Below are positions 1 through 5,978 of a DNA stretch of 7,564 bases, one piece after another (the stretch's first letter is position 1; each line of letters opens with the position of its first letter). The notes below the pieces were generated by a model. The model saw nothing but the letters and a program-made list of their open reading frames with translations. It did not search any database and had not been told where the DNA came from. The DNA is taken from NCBI GenBank assembly GCA_028293305.1, contig JAQGPD010000309.1, forward strand, positions 1 through 7,564, read 5' to 3'. The stretch is from Verrucomicrobiales bacterium. Its GTDB lineage: Bacteria > Verrucomicrobiota > Verrucomicrobiia > Verrucomicrobiales > V1-33. Both the position numbers and the translations under genes were made by a program.

Positions 1-818
1 GCGCCGACGCCGACGAACATTTCCACAAAATCCGAGCCGCTGATGCTGAAGAAGGGGACATCCGCTTCCCCGGCGATGGCCTTGGCCAGCAAAGTCTTGC
101 CGGTTCCGGGAGGGCCGACCATGAGGACGCCTTTGGGGATGTGGCCGCCGAGTTTTTGGAATTTTTTCGGATCCTTCAGGAACTCAACGAGTTCCGAGAC
201 TTCCTCCTTGGCCTCGTCCACGCCGGCGACCTGTTTGAAAGTGATCTTGTTTTTATCCATCGTCAGCAAACGCGCCCGGCTTTTGCCGAAGCTCATCGCT
301 CCGCGACCCGCCATTTTGATTTGCTGGCGGAAGAAGAAGTAGACCAATCCGAGCAGGAGCAGAAGCGGCAGCAGGGTGACCAGCAGATTCGTCCCGACGT
401 TTGTGTCCTCCTCGAAGGAAGGCACGATGGATTTCTCCTCGAGTTTTTTCACCAGTTGATCGCGCACCACATCGATATTGACAGGCGTGACCTGTTTCAC
501 GGGGGCACCGACACCGGGGTCTTTTTCCTGGAAGCTGATGATGGAGACAAGCTGCGAGCCTTGGGTGGTTACCACCTTGACTCCTTTTTCCTTGCTGATT
601 TCGTCTTTGGCGAGGGCCGTCAGAAATTGTTCATAGGCAAGTGGTTTGCCAGTGGGGGTATGCTGCCAGAGGATGCCTGTGGCGATGAGGCTGAGAGCGA
701 TGGAAAGCCAGAGAAGGCCTTTCCAATTGAAGCTCTGATCTCCTCCGGGACCGCCGTTCCCGCCCGTGCGGCGTTCAGGACCATCCGGCGGGGCGGGCTT
801 GTTTTCTTGATTGGACAT
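1..818 (-). CDS. ftsH: ATP-dependent zinc metalloprotease FtsH, N-terminal part (cut by window edge)
   Basis: This is the N-terminal 272 residues of FtsH, the inner-membrane AAA+ protease that extracts and degrades misfolded membrane proteins and short-lived regulators. The reading frame runs from the ATG at 818 to the window start without a stop. A Pro/Gly-rich cytoplasmic tail (about residues 1-30) is followed by a first membrane segment (33-52), a periplasmic domain (about 55-140), a second membrane segment (144-163), and the conserved linker with GAMSFGKSRARLL. The AAA domain then begins with the VAGVDEAKEEV block, Walker A GPPGTGKT (235-242) and SGSDFVEMFVGVGA at the edge. The Walker B, SRH and HEXXH protease parts lie outside the window. 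The AAA part closely resembles E. coli FtsH as I recall it. The tail before the first membrane segment is longer than in E. coli. No clear ribosome-binding site precedes the ATG. The 160-bp gap to the upstream gene suggests its own promoter, although co-transcription is possible. Confidence 0.97.
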   Translation of the reverse strand, partial: MSNQENKPAPPDGPERRTGGNGGPGGDQSFNWKGLLWLSIALSLIATGILWQHTPTGKPLAYEQFLTALAKDEISKEKGVKVVTTQGSQLVSIISFQEKDPGVGAPVKQVTPVNIDVVRDQLVKKLEEKSIVPSFEEDTNVGTNLLVTLLPLLLLLGLVYFFFRQQIKMAGRGAMSFGKSRARLLTMDKNKITFKQVAGVDEAKEEVSELVEFLKDPKKFQKLGGHIPKGVLMVGPPGTGKTLLAKAIAGEADVPFFSISGSDFVEMFVGVG

Positions 819-855
819 TTCGTTGGTGGGTTGTGGAGGATCAACTCCAAGAGTC

Positions 856-884
856 AGGCTATCATGGCACTTTCGACTGTGCAA
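856..884 (-). promoter_or_regulatory. Candidate promoter for ftsH (weak)
   Basis: On the minus strand a TTGCAC box (884-879) and a TAGCCT box (861-856) are 17 bp apart, 37 bp upstream of the ftsH ATG. The -10 match is poor. An alternative lies further up: TTGACT (982-977), overlapping the stop codon of the preceding gene, with TATTTT (961-956) at a short 15-bp spacing in an AT-rich patch (956-970). Neither can be confirmed by eye. The AT-rich patch stands out in this GC-rich region. Confidence 0.25.
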
Positions 885-978
885 GGAGACACCGGACGGG
901 TTGAGGGACCTTTTGGTTTCACCCGAATAACGCGCCACACAACAGCCCCGCCAGGAAAATATTTTATACAGTTTGTAG

Positions 979-1584
979 TCAATGCCGCGATTCCTCCACA
1001 GCGGCTCCTGTCCAGCCACGGCCATTCCATTTCAGGACCGCCACTTTTTTCCATTCCGCAGCGATGCCCGGGCCGGTGCGGCGGTAACAAAAAATAACTC
1101 CGGGCTCCTCCGCAAAGGCATGCCTGTCCACCTCCAACCCTTTAGGCAGGAAGCGGTCAGGGGATTCCGTCACATATCGGCCGCCCTGCGTCCGGAGCAA
1201 ATGCAGCCGCGTGCGTGCGCCCTCCCGCGGCTCCAGCCGGCCGCCCGCCTCCGCCCAATTCAAGGCGACCGCGCCGTCCCTGGCGTTGGGGTCCGACGCC
1301 GAAAACGCGAAAAATTTCACTTCGCCTTCCGGGGCATTAAGCCGGGCGGGTCTGGTTTCGGCGGCCATGACCATGGTTTGGCGGGTAGCCGCGGATTCCT
1401 TGAAGGCTGGTTGTTTCCGGGACTGCTTCAGCCATTTTGCGCGGTCGATGCTGGATAAATCAGCCGCCGCCTGGGCCGGCACGCGGAGGAAATGGCGTTC
1501 CACGGTGGAGTATTGCCGGCAGGAAACAGTTCCCACCGTGCCCAGTGACAATACAATCATGGCGGTGAATGGCGCTGCAAACAT
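979..1584 (-). CDS. Unrecognised, probably exported or membrane-anchored protein (201 aa)
   Basis: I do not recognise this family. The 201-residue product starts with a hydrophobic stretch (residues 2-21) ending in GTVSC, with Cys22. This could be a signal peptide or a poor lipobox (Thr at -3 is unusual), and the n-region lacks a positive charge. The rest is soluble, basic and alanine-rich, with WLKQSRK (51-57), a likely beta-rich second half (about 85-190) and a closing VAVLKWNGRGW (181-191). The only other cysteine is Cys166. An in-frame stop lies 12 codons before the ATG with no other start codon between, so this start is the longest possible. Its leader is pyrimidine-rich with no Shine-Dalgarno. 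It lies on the same strand 160 bp upstream of ftsH and divergent from rpsP. It was preferred over the overlapping plus-strand frames because it alone has an export-like N-terminus and stops cleanly before ftsH. Confidence 0.7.
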   Translation of the reverse strand: MFAAPFTAMIVLSLGTVGTVSCRQYSTVERHFLRVPAQAAADLSSIDRAKWLKQSRKQPAFKESAATRQTMVMAAETRPARLNAPEGEVKFFAFSASDPNARDGAVALNWAEAGGRLEPREGARTRLHLLRTQGGRYVTESPDRFLPKGLEVDRHAFAEEPGVIFCYRRTGPGIAAEWKKVAVLKWNGRGWTGAAVEESRH

Positions 1585-1655
1585 GGCGGGAAGGAAGATT
1601 TTTCCGGATGCAGGGAGTCATGGAGCGGGTTGAGGATGAAAGCAATGACGCGAAT

Positions 1656-1681
1656 CTGAGAAAAGGGCTTGCGTTTCTTAG
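1656..1681. repeat. Imperfect inverted repeat over the putative rpsP promoter
   Basis: CTGAGAAA (1656-1663) and TTTCTTAG (1674-1681) are inverted copies with one mismatch, separated by 10 bp. They flank the candidate -35 box of rpsP, so the repeat could be an operator. An 8-bp imperfect match also arises by chance, so this is only a candidate. Confidence 0.25.
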
Positions 1682-1695
1682 GAGAAGTGTATGTT
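1669..1695 (+). promoter_or_regulatory. Candidate promoter for rpsP
   Basis: TTGCGT (1669-1674) and TATGTT (1690-1695) are spaced 15 bp apart in the 182-bp divergent region between the unrecognised gene and rpsP. The -10 is a fair match, the -35 partial, and the spacing is shorter than the ideal 17 bp. A promoter is expected here because rpsP is the first gene of its unit. It would leave a C-rich leader of about 65 nt before the rpsP start. Confidence 0.35.
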
Positions 1696-1766
1696 CCCCG
1701 CCCCGCGCCCCACCCGCTCCCGGTTCCCAAGCGCGTTTTTACCTCAACACTACATTTCAGGATATC

Positions 1767-2018
1767 ATGGTCGCAATCAGACTCCGGCGCGAAGGTTCCA
1801 AGGACCGGCCCTATTACCGTATCGTCGTCACCGATTCCCGCAGCCGCCGGGACGGTCCCTTTATTGATCAGGTCGGCACCTATGACCCCATGAAAGATGG
1901 CGTCAATTATGTCGTGGACCTCCCTAAAGTCGATGACTGGATCACCAAAGGTGCCCAGCCCAGCGAAACCGTGGCCAGCATCATCCGCAAGACCCGCAAG
2001 GCTCTTCCGAAAGCCTGA
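1767..2018 (+). CDS. rpsP: 30S ribosomal protein bS16
   Basis: This is the small-subunit protein bS16, which binds 16S rRNA in the 5' and central domains and stabilises early 30S assembly. The 83-residue length fits the family. The diagnostic N-terminus is intact: MVAIRLRREGSKDRPYYRIV (1-20), then DSRSRRDGPFID (23-34) and the TYDP turn (38-41). The second half holds the usual VDDWITKGAQPSETV helix region (55-69) and a basic tail. The frame is open upstream to 1569, but the ATG at 1767 gives the standard bS16 N-terminus. A weak AGGA (1759-1762) lies only 4 nt before it and is the best Shine-Dalgarno-like element in the window. An intrinsic terminator follows 25 bp after the stop, so rpsP can be transcribed alone, with read-through into khpA possible. 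Confidence 0.97.
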   Translation: MVAIRLRREGSKDRPYYRIVVTDSRSRRDGPFIDQVGTYDPMKDGVNYVVDLPKVDDWITKGAQPSETVASIIRKTRKALPKA

Positions 2019-2043
2019 TCCCACAAGGACTTCATTCTCAATC

Positions 2044-2085
2044 AACCCGGTTCCCTCCTGCCTGCAGTAGGAACCGGGTTTTTTG
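2044..2085 (+). terminator. Intrinsic terminator after rpsP
   Basis: A perfect 11-bp GC-rich stem, AACCCGGTTCC (2044-2054) with GGAACCGGGTT (2070-2080), encloses a 15-nt loop. A run of six T (2079-2084) overlaps the end of the stem and continues past it. There is no matching T run on the other strand, so it acts in the plus direction only. It separates rpsP from khpA, which starts 35 bp later. Confidence 0.92.
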
Positions 2086-2119
2086 TTTCCCCCACCCCTC
2101 CCCAGCGCCCCTCCTTTCC

Positions 2120-2368
2120 ATGGAAGCAGTCTCAGGCATTCAACAGTTTCTTGAATTCGTCGTTCTCGGCATCACCAACCACCCGGCCGAAGCCCGCGTC
2201 ACGCGCCGCGAACAAAACGGTGCCACCATCTTTGACCTCAGCGCGGACGGCGAGGACATTCCCCGTCTCATCGGCACCGCCGGCGGCACCGTGAATGCGC
2301 TCCGCTCCCTCGCCCAGGCCTCCGCGGACCGTCATGGCTTGAAAGTCGGGGTCGAAATCTCGGAATAA
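2120..2368 (+). CDS. khpA: KH-domain RNA-binding protein, KhpA (YlqC) family
   Basis: This is a small (82 aa) single KH-domain protein of the KhpA/YlqC type. In Firmicutes KhpA binds RNA and pairs with KhpB (Jag/EloR) to influence cell division and elongation; its role in this lineage is not established. The N-terminal helix (IQQFLEFVVLGITNHPAEARV, residues 7-27) is followed by a beta segment. The KH signature is DIPRLIGTAGGTVNALRSL (46-64), with GTAG (52-55) as the RNA-gripping GxxG loop, and a final strand GLKVGVEI (73-80). The length is typical. The ATG at 2120 sits in a pyrimidine-rich leader without a Shine-Dalgarno. Its place directly after rpsP is the classic rpsP-khpA arrangement seen in many bacteria, which supports the call. 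The stop is 24 bp before tcdA, so the two are probably co-transcribed. No khpB is in the window. Confidence 0.9.
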   Translation: MEAVSGIQQFLEFVVLGITNHPAEARVTRREQNGATIFDLSADGEDIPRLIGTAGGTVNALRSLAQASADRHGLKVGVEISE

Positions 2369-2392
2369 ATCCCCGGCCTTTTCCTCGCCTCC

Positions 2393-3196
2393 ATGGCTGG
2401 AATCCCCGCAGAAACGCTCCCCCAGGACTACGCCGACCGGTTCGGTGGCATCGGCCGTCTCTACGGTTCGCAAGGCCTGCATCGCATCCGCCAGGCGCAT
2501 GTCTGCGTGATCGGCGTCGGCGGCGTGGGGTCCTGGTCCGTCGAAGCCTTGGTGCGCACAGGCATTGGGTCCGTCACGATCATTGATCTGGACGACATTT
2601 GCATCACCAACATCAACCGTCAGCTGCCCGCATTGGACGGCACGGTGGGGCGACCCAAAATCGACGTTCTGGAGGAACGGATGAAATTGATCCACCCCGG
2701 CGTCAACCTGCTCAAAATCGCCGAATTCGTCAGCGAATCCAACCTCGCGCGCCTGCTGGCGGGCCCTTTCGATGCGGTGATCGACGCCGTGGACCGCACG
2801 GGGATCAAAACCGCGATCATCGCGCACTGTTTTAAAACCGGACAACCCGTCATCAGCGTCGGCGGGGCCGGAGGACGTCGGGATGCCTCCGCCGTCAGGA
2901 TCGGTGATTTGGCGCTTTCCCAAGGCGATCTGCTATTGCGTGGCGTGCGGAAGCGGCTGCGGCGGGATCATGGATTTCCCAAGGGCGAATTTCAGAGCTT
3001 CGGGGTGGGATCCGTGTATTCCGCTGAGCCTCAGGTCTTTCCCTGGGCGGACGGCACCTGCCGCGCCGAACCGGAAACGGCCGACACCCTGCGACTGGAC
3101 TGCTCCCAGGGATTCGGAGCGGCGGCCTTTGTGACTGGAGCTTTTGGCTTGGCGGCGGCTGGCGAGGCGATCCGGATTATCACGGAGAAGGGGTGA
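2393..3196 (+). CDS. tcdA: tRNA threonylcarbamoyladenosine dehydratase (TcdA/CsdL)
   Basis: This E1-like (ThiF/MoeB/HesA fold) enzyme uses ATP to dehydrate t6A to cyclic t6A at A37 of ANN-decoding tRNAs, improving decoding. At 267 residues it is the usual length and aligns throughout with E. coli TcdA as I recall it. It carries RFGGIGRLYG (16-25), which separates TcdA from other E1-like proteins. The nucleotide-binding loop is GVGGVGS (41-47), Asp65 lies in IDLDD, the NxNR motif is 73-76, Lys89 is in GRPK, and DAVDRTGIK is 131-139. The GGAGG segment (157-161) and DCSQGFGAA (236-244), with the family's conserved Cys237, complete it. The start at 2393 gives a short tail before the first motif; its leader is pyrimidine-rich and lacks a Shine-Dalgarno. 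It lies 24 bp after khpA, likely in one unit. The sulfur-transfer partners CsdA/CsdE seen beside it in E. coli are absent here. Confidence 0.95.
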   Translation: MAGIPAETLPQDYADRFGGIGRLYGSQGLHRIRQAHVCVIGVGGVGSWSVEALVRTGIGSVTIIDLDDICITNINRQLPALDGTVGRPKIDVLEERMKLIHPGVNLLKIAEFVSESNLARLLAGPFDAVIDAVDRTGIKTAIIAHCFKTGQPVISVGGAGGRRDASAVRIGDLALSQGDLLLRGVRKRLRRDHGFPKGEFQSFGVGSVYSAEPQVFPWADGTCRAEPETADTLRLDCSQGFGAAAFVTGAFGLAAAGEAIRIITEKG

Positions 3197-3261
3197 TTCC
3201 GGGGTTCTGGGATTTGTTGGGGGGCGAACGCTGCGACGCGCGGAGGGGCGGGCCTGGAACG

Positions 3262-3286
3262 AAAGGACAAAAGGGACGGAAAGGAC
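3262..3286 (+). repeat. Short degenerate AAAGG(G)AC repeats in the tcdA/DUF255 convergent gap
   Basis: Three near copies of AAAGGAC lie at 3262-3268, 3270-3277 (with one extra G) and 3280-3286, and a fainter AAGAAC follows at 3291-3295. They sit in the 173-bp gap (3197-3369) between the stops of two convergent genes. The gap holds no convincing gene and no hairpin with a T run for either strand. The repeats may be a low-complexity relic or part of a dispersed intergenic repeat, which one window cannot decide. Confidence 0.4.
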
Positions 3287-3369
3287 TGCAAGAACGGAGG
3301 TTCATTCCATGGCCCGGGAGGAGGGAATGGTGCTGCAGGCCTTTTACTGGCGTTTTTTGGGCGAATGGC

Positions 3370-5673
3370 TCAGGGTGCCGGGGGAGCCATGGCTTTTTCC
3401 AGGGCGGGGCCGAGATCGGCGGCCTTGGTGATGGATTGGAGCGGCGCGAAATTCCGGCACAGGTGAATGGTGGTGGTGGCTCCGGGCGCGGCGGTGAGCT
3501 TGGCCAGGGCGGGATTTTTTTCCGCCAGGGCGGCTTGGGCAGGTCCACCGTCCAGATAGAGAATCACCCGGCCGAAAGGCACCATTTTCCTCAAAGGCGC
3601 CAACATTTCCGCGCGGTCGGGAGCGTTGGGGGCTCCCACCACCACCACTTGCAGCGGGGGAGTTTGCAGGTCGGCGTAAGCTTGCAGCAGGCGCAGGAAT
3701 CCAGCGGGGGATTTCATCATCAGGCTGCCGTAGGTGCTGATCACCTGCCGGGCTTTTTCCAGATAGTCGGGCCGCCCCAGCAGATGGGAAAGGCGGATCA
3801 GATTCAGGGTCGAGACGGAGGTCGGGGAAAACTCCGTGCTCTCATCCACGGACTTCATCCGGTTGAATAACAAGGGGTGGGCCGGTCCGTCGAAGAATCC
3901 GCCGTCGGCTTTGTCCCAGAGCTGGTCGACTTGTTTATCCTGCAACTCCGCGGCGGTGGTCAGCCAACGCTCCTCGCCGGAATTCGTATACATTTCCAGC
4001 AGCGCACGGATGACCATGGCGTAGTCCTCCGAGTAGCCGGGAGCGGTGGAGGGACCATCCAAAAAGGCATGCACCAGCGAGCCATCCGCGCGCCGCAGCC
4101 GCTTGAGGACAAAATCCATGGCCCGTGCCGACCGGTCCTTCAGCGCGGAGTCGTCGAAGACCCACGCGGCCTGCGCGAGGGCGGCGATGACGGTGCCGTT
4201 CCAACTGGCCAGCACCTTGTCATCCAACAAGGGCCGGGTCCGTTTCTGGCGGGCCGCCAGCAGCTTTTCCCTGGCCTTCGCAAGACTCTGGGTGACCTCC
4301 GCCGCGGACTTGCCGGAAAGCTTCACGACTTCCGCGAAGGGGCGTTCCATTTTCAGCACGTTCAGGCCGGGGAACCGGCTGCGGGATGGGGAATCGATCG
4401 GAATATTTCCGCGCTCATCCAGTCCATAGGCCAGCTTGAGCAGGGGCATGGCCTCGGCTCCCACCGCGGCCTCGGCATCGGTTAGAGACCACACATAAAA
4501 AGCGCCTTCCGTCAATCCGGCGGCATTCACCGCGCCGAGGCTGCTGGAGCCTTCCGCACAATAGAAACCGCCTTCGGGATGCCCCAGATCCGTGTCCGCA
4601 TATTTCAAAACGGCGCGCGCCGCGTCGGCGTATTCCGCCTTCCCCAGGGTCTGCGCCGCGAGGATCAGGGTTTCGGCAAAAAAGCCCTGGTCATACAACA
4701 TTTTCTCAAACTGGGGCACGGCCCAGTAGACATCGTTGCTGTAGCGGTGGATGCCTCCTCCCAACTGATCATAAATGCCGCCGGCGAGGATGGCGTCCAG
4801 GGTGGTGGACAGCATTTGCTTCGCCTCCAGCGACCTCCCCATGCGATCCTGTCCTATCCTCGCGGAGTAGGACATCAGATAGTCAAGCGCTTGAGGCTGA
4901 GGGAATTTCGGTGCTCCGCTGAAGCCGCCGTTCACCGGATCATAGACAGAGCGAAGCTTGTCGAAGGCGAAGCCGAGGGCGGTGGGTTTCAGAATGGTGT
5001 CGGAGTCCTTCCAGAACTTCCGGTATTCCTTCAAGTATTCGCGGGCGATGAGTTCCGCCTGTTTTTTCACATAGGCGGGGTCCGAGGAAAAGCTGTTGGC
5101 GACGTGCTCCATGGTCAGGGACCAGGAGGCGGATCCGCCCTCCGCGTTCACCGGGAAATAGACGCCGCTGAAGACCGGCAGGCCCTCCGGCGTAAGCCAC
5201 ATATGAAGCGGCCATCCGCTTTGTTTATTCTTCCAAAAGAGGAAATGAAGATAACTGTTATTAACATCCGGCCGTTCCTCGCGGTCCACCAATATATTCA
5301 CATAGTGGCGGTTCATGAAGCGGGCCACTTTTCCATCCGTGAACGTTTCCTCCTGCATTTTCTGCGACCACGGGCAGCTGGCGTAACCGATGGAGACGAG
5401 GATGAGTTTTTGCTCGGCGCGCGCTTTCGCGAAGGCCGCCTCGCCCCACGGATACCAGTCCACCGGGTCCTGCGCGTGGCGGCGCAAAAACGCGGATTGC
5501 TCATTCAGCAGCCGGTTGGCCGCACCGGCCGCAGGCATGGGCCCCGCCTCGGTAGAGACGGTCACGGCCTCCCGCGACGTGGTGGTTTTTGCCTCCCGCT
5601 GCCCGCATCCTCCGAGCAATAGCGCCATGCAAAACGCCCCGGCGGTCCGCGCCGCGGATGGTCGGTTCAACAT
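3370..5673 (-). CDS. DUF255 (YyaL/SSP411) family lipoprotein with thioredoxin-like domain and CxxS site
   Basis: This 767-residue protein belongs to the DUF255/Thioredox_DsbH family (B. subtilis YyaL, mammalian SPATA20), whose reaction is not firmly known. A lipoprotein signal with lipobox LGGC (Cys23) predicts membrane anchoring outside the cytoplasm. The thioredoxin-like domain (about 52-215) carries NRLLNEQSAFL (53-63), HAQDPVDWYPWGEAAF (66-81), VDREERPDVN (129-138) and GWPLHMWLTPEG (153-164). The active-site motif reads CPWS (100-103), where I recall CxxC in the family. Next comes the alpha/alpha-barrel-like region, with GAPKFPQP (253-260), GGIYDQLGGGIHRYS (298-312), FEKMLYDQ (322-329), LLDDKVLASWNG (482-493) and GGFFD (591-595). 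A C-terminal Cys739 lies in HLCRNF. The start at 5673 gives the best signal peptide; an ATG at 5700 would add nine residues, and the longer open frame to 5895 is not expected to be coding. It has no ribosome-binding site and is divergent from the DUF3616 gene. Confidence 0.92.
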   Translation of the reverse strand: MLNRPSAARTAGAFCMALLLGGCGQREAKTTTSREAVTVSTEAGPMPAAGAANRLLNEQSAFLRRHAQDPVDWYPWGEAAFAKARAEQKLILVSIGYASCPWSQKMQEETFTDGKVARFMNRHYVNILVDREERPDVNNSYLHFLFWKNKQSGWPLHMWLTPEGLPVFSGVYFPVNAEGGSASWSLTMEHVANSFSSDPAYVKKQAELIAREYLKEYRKFWKDSDTILKPTALGFAFDKLRSVYDPVNGGFSGAPKFPQPQALDYLMSYSARIGQDRMGRSLEAKQMLSTTLDAILAGGIYDQLGGGIHRYSNDVYWAVPQFEKMLYDQGFFAETLILAAQTLGKAEYADAARAVLKYADTDLGHPEGGFYCAEGSSSLGAVNAAGLTEGAFYVWSLTDAEAAVGAEAMPLLKLAYGLDERGNIPIDSPSRSRFPGLNVLKMERPFAEVVKLSGKSAAEVTQSLAKAREKLLAARQKRTRPLLDDKVLASWNGTVIAALAQAAWVFDDSALKDRSARAMDFVLKRLRRADGSLVHAFLDGPSTAPGYSEDYAMVIRALLEMYTNSGEERWLTTAAELQDKQVDQLWDKADGGFFDGPAHPLLFNRMKSVDESTEFSPTSVSTLNLIRLSHLLGRPDYLEKARQVISTYGSLMMKSPAGFLRLLQAYADLQTPPLQVVVVGAPNAPDRAEMLAPLRKMVPFGRVILYLDGGPAQAALAEKNPALAKLTAAPGATTTIHLCRNFAPLQSITKAADLGPALEKAMAPPAP

Positions 5674-5774
5674 GGGGTGGTTTTTCGGAAAATCAGGCAT
5701 TCTGGATGTTATTGGGGTTTTTGAAAATCTTCTCCCGCCGCGCGGCCCGGAGACTCGACAAGTGCCAGCATTGT

Positions 5775-5789
5775 GATTGCGGCGCAATC
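5775..5789. repeat. Short perfect inverted repeat, possible operator
   Basis: GATTGC (5775-5780) and GCAATC (5784-5789) are exact inverted copies around a GGC centre. It lies about 100 bp from the DUF255 start and about 190 bp from the DUF3616 start. Its size fits a dimeric regulator site, but chance is equally possible. Confidence 0.25.
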
Positions 5790-5894
5790 CATTTTCCCCT
5801 CCAACCCCAACTTCAATCACCCCATTTTGCCCGGCGCGGCATCCGCCCGGGGCCGCGATTCCAAAGCGCTCGGGATATTGTAGCGTGCGTTCCA

Positions 5895-5923
5895 TTGCAT
5901 TGCGATCCCCAACTTGATATGAC
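5895..5923 (+). promoter_or_regulatory. Candidate promoter for the DUF3616 gene
   Basis: TTGCAT (5895-5900) and TATGAC (5918-5923) are separated by exactly 17 bp, placing transcription start near 5930, about 50 nt before the ATG. The boxes match the sigma-70 consensus at 3 of 6 and 4 of 6 positions. It is the best-spaced promoter-like pair in this intergenic region. Confidence 0.35.
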
Positions 5924-5978
5924 TTGTAATTCCGGCACTGTGACCGGGTCCCCCACCCTCCTCCCCCCCTTCCCCGCC

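Larger units (their letters stand above)
5674..5978. other. 305-bp non-coding region between two divergent lipoprotein genes
   Basis: No gene is supported here. Open frames of both neighbours run into it, but only because stops happen to be missing; both signal peptides begin at its edges. It holds a small perfect inverted repeat (5775-5789), one plausible plus-strand promoter (5895-5923), and a nearly pure pyrimidine tract (about 5950-5977) just before the DUF3616 start. I see no convincing minus-strand promoter for the DUF255 gene and no RNA gene. Confidence 0.7.

Noticed and set aside
141..1097. 318-codon plus-strand open frame
   Set aside because: It is antisense to ftsH, whose motifs are unmistakable, and its translation resembles no family.
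1569..1766. N-terminal extension of bS16 through the open frame upstream
   Set aside because: bS16 is about 80 residues and the standard N-terminus starts at 1767. The upstream part has no family-like sequence and overlaps the promoter candidate.
2132..2923. 263-codon minus-strand open frame
   Set aside because: It is the antisense shadow of khpA and tcdA, both firmly identified.
3303..3330. Hairpin CATTCC/GGAATG as a terminator after tcdA
   Set aside because: It is only a 6-bp stem with a long loop and no T run after it.
4579..5622. 347-codon plus-strand open frame
   Set aside because: It lies entirely antisense to the well-supported DUF255 gene, and its product has no recognisable motif and an odd His/Arg-rich composition. 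It is a by-product of GC-rich codon use.
5674..5895. Upstream extension of the DUF255 protein
   Set aside because: The lipoprotein signal begins at 5673 (or at most 5700). The extension is low-complexity and not family-like.
5589..5978. Upstream extension of the DUF3616 protein
   Set aside because: It would bury the lipoprotein signal peptide inside the protein and overlap the start of the divergent gene.
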